Positions 60,288 through 64,000 of a stretch of 64,000 nucleotides of DNA are shown in pieces. Origin of the DNA: Erpobdella octoculata (lineage: Eukaryota > Annelida > Clitellata > Hirudinida > Erpobdellidae); the NCBI GenBank assembly GCA_963978895.1, contig OZ022244.1, positions 27,724,257 through 27,788,256 on the forward strand. The letters are read 5' to 3'. The position numbers and the translations under genes were made by a program. Under the pieces are notes generated by a model. That model was not told the DNA's origin. It worked only from the letters and a program-made list of their open reading frames with translations, and made no database searches. The stretch's first letter is position 1. Each line of letters begins with the position of its first letter.

Positions 60288-61776
60288 CATGGACTCCTAA
60301 ATAAAAGCTATCTGGACACCAACCTGAATTGGTGAGAACCTAATGAGTCGACTACATGAGGCGATTGTGTACAAGCATGCGAATGTAGCATACTAGCATG
60401 CATCGACGAATACTAGCTAGTAGCTTATAAGCTGTGAGCCGCTTCAGCTCGTTGTTTATTATTTCATTGTCTCGAGCGTGTCGGGTCGTCGAATGGTTTT
60501 ATTTTGACAAAGATTATATTCTGATTCCAGAGTTGAGATTTTTTGGATTTATTCAGTTTATTTACTACTACAAACTTTGTCATTGTTAACATTATATTCA
60601 GCATTTGGATACAAAACTAGCCACGGTAAAAACTAACAAGTCAACGCTCGTATTACTTTTCATCATTTCACTCTTTTCTGCGTGATGAAGTTCATTATGA
60701 GAAATGGAACCGTGCCAATCCAAGAGTAATATAGAGTGTTAGCTCATTTCAGAAGTTGTTTTCTTCATTTCGTTATACACTGTATCATTGAAGATATGAA
60801 TTCATGAAGACACTCCAACATGAATTTTTATCGGCTAAGAAAGTATATTTCAACTCAGCTAAAGAAGATATATATTTAACCATTTCAGTTGAAAACACAA
60901 CATTCACCTGGCAATGTTCTGTCAATCAACTCATGGGGACAAACTGAAGATTAATATAATTGATCCTGTGAACAAAAACCATCTTCCTCATTTTCTACCA
61001 GGGGTATGACTTAAAAAATATTTACAACAATTTTCAGTCAGAAATTGTTGTATCCAGAATTTTAAAGAAGCCTGCATCATGGTTCCAGAGCAGACTTTAG
61101 TGCAGTTCAACCATGAAGCACTTGGCGACAGAAATTCTAGCATCAAATTTTTATTTATTCTTTACCTATCAGTTCTCTTCATGACCGCCAGAGACTCAGA
61201 TCATCATCGACAAGAACAACTGTTTGTGCTGGTTTTGTGACGCTCAGTACTTGACAAAAAAAGATACAATGTCAATTTTAGTTTCCAAAGAGCAATACAA
61301 AACAACAAATTTTGTAGTTTAAAAATTTTTCATGGATGGACATTTGTTAGCCGGTGAAGCTCGTTTAATATTATATCATGGGCAAAAACATGGTATGGGA
61401 GCATTGATTTACCAACAAAGTCACATCGTTTGCAAGCCTTTCCACATTTTAATTAAAATATAAGTGGAGGAAATAACAAGAGAAGCAAACAAGAATAATA
61501 GAGCTAAAGAAGAAAAAAGATAAACTAATAAATTGCACTTGACAACATTTTAGCTTAGATTATTTTGTGTTTTAAAATAGACTATTTGAGTGTTAATTGT
61601 CAAATAATAAATGTTTTATTTATGTGTTTCAGTTGTTCAAGTGTAAAATAATAAAAGTTGTCAAAGTTTTTATAACATGTAGCGTACAGCCAAGCGTAAC
61701 GCGATACAATCGCCCCATGTGGTAGATAACGCCGTGTCAGATTTGTGTCCAGATAGCTTTTATTTAGGAGTCCATG
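60288..61776. mobile_element. ~1.5-kb element with ~32-bp terminal inverted repeats
   Basis: The left end at 60288-60319 and the right end at about 61745-61776 are inverted copies over about 32 bp, beginning CATGGACTCCTAAATAAAAG and continuing CTATCTGGACAC. Further inside, gcgattgt recurs inversely. Short ctag strings flank both ends, compatible with a TA-type duplication but not proof. No transposase ORF was found inside. Class not determined (possibly Tc1/mariner-like or another cut-and-paste MITE). Confidence 0.75.
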
Positions 61777-62713
61777 AACTAGCGTATGCGGTGTTTATGG
61801 CGCCGCTGGCAGCCCCGCATATTGGTCGTTAACTCCACAAGCGCACAATTAGTTTAAACGATAAGGTTTTGAAAATTAATTAAGTTTCATGTTTATTAAA
61901 CAAGCTAGGTTGAAAACACAAATACTTAAAAAATCCGGTTGTTTTAGAGAGAGAAAAAACCCAAATTTCACTAAATAAAATTGGTAGAAATGACATCAAT
62001 ACTAATCAATAGGTACCAGCAATAAAAGACACAAGAGCCACAAAACAGAAGCTATTCATAACTGTTTACTTTTTTTCTCATGAAAAAATTACAAAAAAGT
62101 TATATATTTTTTAAATATTAAGTTACAGTCAACGTTTCATAATGAAATGACAACTTTCCGTGAAGCTGCGGCGTCTAACGCTTGGTTTTGAATTTCAGTG
62201 ATGTTCAAAGTTGAATAAAAAAAATCAATTTTTCTCACTTTGCAAAAAACGCTCATTTAAAATAGTTTTCAACAAACGAAAATACTGAACTGTTATTAAA
62301 TACTGATAATCCAACAAGAAAATAGTTATTTTAGCTTTTTTTTATTTACCTTCACACGTCTGGTCGTGTGTTGGTTAAAAAATCAAATCACATGAAAAAT
62401 AGCACCTTTACTTTGACGCGTGCACTTGGGTTTGAGGTTCTGGTTCCAAATCTAAGCAGAACCGTCTTTGTTTTTTACACGTTTTCGTTAGTTTCACATA
62501 TCCGTTGAATTCATCGACAAAATTTGTGATCACATTTTGACCCAGTATGCTTTCAATCTGAAATTTGGAATAAAGTCCTATTCTGGATACCAGAACAATA
62601 ATAAGTAAAAAATTTAATAATTATCACTTTAAATTAGTATACGATACGGATATTCTTTGCTGCCAAATGTTTTTTTTTACAATCGATAGAGAGCAGACAG
62701 TATTGCTAACCAG
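61777..62713. other. No gene recognised
   Basis: AT-rich non-coding sequence between the TIR element and the hAT element. No repeat boundary or exon was seen. Confidence 0.5.
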
Positions 62714-63416
62714 CAGGGCCGCCGAGAGACCTATTGCGGTCCCATGTACTGAGGTATACGGGCCCCCCTGAGAGCCAGACGATAGTGCCTAAAAAATGTA
62801 AATGTTCATGCCCATTCACTGATTGGCACCTTCATATCATTTTCTTAAATTTTATAGAAAATGTACATTGATAATGAAATTTTGTAAATAATAAATGTAT
62901 TACTTATTGGAATTTTTTAAAATTTCAATTTTATGATTTTCAATTTCAAGCTTTAAAATATTAAAATAAGTTTGCCATCTACGAAAAACACGTTTATTAA
63001 AGAAATGATGTAGAAAATTAGTAGTATAAGTCATTTGTACAATGACCAATTCTTCTTTTTTTTCAATTGATATTTTTCTTGATTTATGCAAAATTGTCAA
63101 TGATTTCATCAATATTAATAGACATAGCTAGATCACTTTCAATTGCTAGTGACGCTAAACCGCAAAGTCTATCTTGTCCCATTACTGATCGTTGTACACT
63201 ATTTATTTGTTTCAATTTGCTGAATGACCGTTCAGCTTCTGCAACAGTCACATGTATCGTACAAAAAAGATAGATATTAATATAACAGATTAATTTAAGA
63301 ATTATTTTAGAGAACATTGAGTTTGAGAAATGTGAAACCAAAGCCCTATAATATGGTCCGTGGCCCTTTACACTGCTCCGGGCCCCTGTGCATTTGCTCT
63401 CCTCTCCACGCCCCTG
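62714..63416 (-). mobile_element. 703-bp hAT element with perfect TSD
   Basis: The left end begins CAGGGCCGCCGAGAG. The right end on the minus strand begins CAGGGGCGTGGAGAGG. The octamer ctaaccag is identical at 62706-62713 and 63417-63424. On the minus strand, about 63110-63245, a hAT dimerisation domain is readable: VTVAEAERSFSKLKQIN, then SVMGQDRLCGLASLAIESDL, and IDEIIDNFA at the end. This is the C-terminal scrap of a ZMYM1/ZBED-type transposase, so the element is an internally deleted derivative. Confidence 0.93.
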
Positions 63417-63540
63417 CTAACCAGTCAATCAATCAATCTCGTTTATTTATATAGCGCTATATACGGGGCGTTCAATTGCACTCGGACATAAACTGATCGA
63501 ACAGAAAATTTTTAAGTACACGACAGAAAACAGTGAGTAT
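63417..63540 (-). mobile_element. 3' end of an L2/CR1-like LINE, minus strand
   Basis: Read on the minus strand, the sequence runs through tatagcgctatataaataa and agattgattgattg, the same tail style as the LINE at 59780. The hAT element at 62714-63416 lies exactly at its tail, with the TSD partly inside. How far it extends to the right is unclear. Confidence 0.6.
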
Positions 63541-63765
63541 TTATAAAATAAAAGAAAGCTAAGCATTTAATGCGTTAGCCCAAAATGCACTGAAGTCCTT
63601 TGATATAAAAGATGACTTTTGTATTTTTTTTTTAAATTTCAATTGTAAAAGGAACAAAATTATTTTTTAATCGTAAATATTTTTAAAATAAAAGAAAGCT
63701 AAACACTTCAATGCATTATCCAATATTGTGCTGCAGTTCCTTTGATATAAACAAAGACTTTTGTA
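63538..63765. repeat. ~95-bp direct duplication
   Basis: Segments 63538-63640 and 63664-63760 share ataaaagaaagctaa, gcattaatgc-like text and cctttgatataaa with modest divergence, offset by about 128 bp. Confidence 0.75.
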
Positions 63766-63769
63766 ATTT

Positions 63770-63890
63770 CGTTTTATTTGAGCAAAGCTTTTGACATGGA
63801 GAATCATGAAATTTTATCAAGTAAGTTACAACGTTATATGGTGTTTGACATACAGTTATTAAATGGTTTGAGAGTTTCAAATTGCATGCA
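63770..63890 (+). pseudogene. LINE reverse-transcriptase fragment
   Basis: The translation LSKAFDMENHEILSSKLQRY matches the RT core motif 'DLSKAFDTVNH.ILL.KL' of non-LTR retrotransposons. It is followed by diverged sequence with a stop. Only this motif is preserved. Confidence 0.65.
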
Positions 63891-64000
63891 TACATGAGCT
63901 GTATTACAATTTATACGCCTAAATATTAGAAATAAAATAACCATATTTTGTTTCAAATAAAAAAAAAATATACTCTAAAGAGGTAGATATTCATAATGCA

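Overview
This window is a stretch of an animal nuclear genome. It is AT-rich, has intron-split genes with GT-AG junctions, long microsatellites, many hAT DNA transposons and LINE fragments, and a TTAGGG-type (CCCTAA on the + strand) interstitial array. The proteins are generic bilaterian orthologues. I infer a non-vertebrate, probably marine, animal (possibly a lophotrochozoan), but the sequence does not settle the phylum. There are no operons, CRISPR arrays or bacterial features.

Layout. 1-3 kb: a huge (TG)n tract, a hAT remnant with target-site duplication (TSD), and the first two coding exons of a minus-strand EF-hand (calmodulin/troponin C-like) gene that runs off the left edge. 3-14.5 kb: gene-poor and repeat-rich, with minisatellites, duplications, a perfect palindrome, nested fold-back inverted repeats and a hAT element with TIRs and TSD at 11767-13619. 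14.7-20.2 kb (+): eleven exons of the C-terminal half of an EVI5-like protein; its TBC Rab-GAP half is not visible upstream. 21.0-24.4 kb: a degenerate telomere-like array split by a hAT element that is itself split by a smaller MITE. 24.9-26.6 kb (+): complete ITPA in three exons. 27.0-31.1 kb (-): complete membralin/TMEM259 in eleven exons, tail-to-tail with ITPA. 31.1-35.7 kb: intergenic sequence with a dead LINE fragment. 35.8-48.8 kb (-): complete MARK/Par-1 kinase in 17 coding exons (778 aa), with introns packed with simple repeats. 50.1-51.9 kb (+): complete AMPK beta subunit in six exons (259 aa), head-to-head with MARK. 54.7-58.4 kb (-): 3' six exons of an unrecognised type I membrane protein with Cys-rich Ig-like ectodomain modules. 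58.7-64 kb: mobile elements, including an L2/CR1-like LINE with an intact RT ORF, a 1.5-kb TIR element, a hAT element with TSD and further LINE remnants.

Exon boundaries were derived by hand from splice signals, phase continuity and recalled family similarity. The four complete genes each sum to a multiple of three. The genes are conserved housekeeping or signalling genes without an obvious shared pathway, except that MARK and AMPK-beta, which share a putative promoter region, both belong to the AMPK-related (LKB1-dependent) kinase network. The most unusual structural features are the telomere-like array with nested transposons, the inverted-repeat complex at 10.5-14.5 kb, and the intronic minisatellite that begins exactly at a TMEM259 splice donor.
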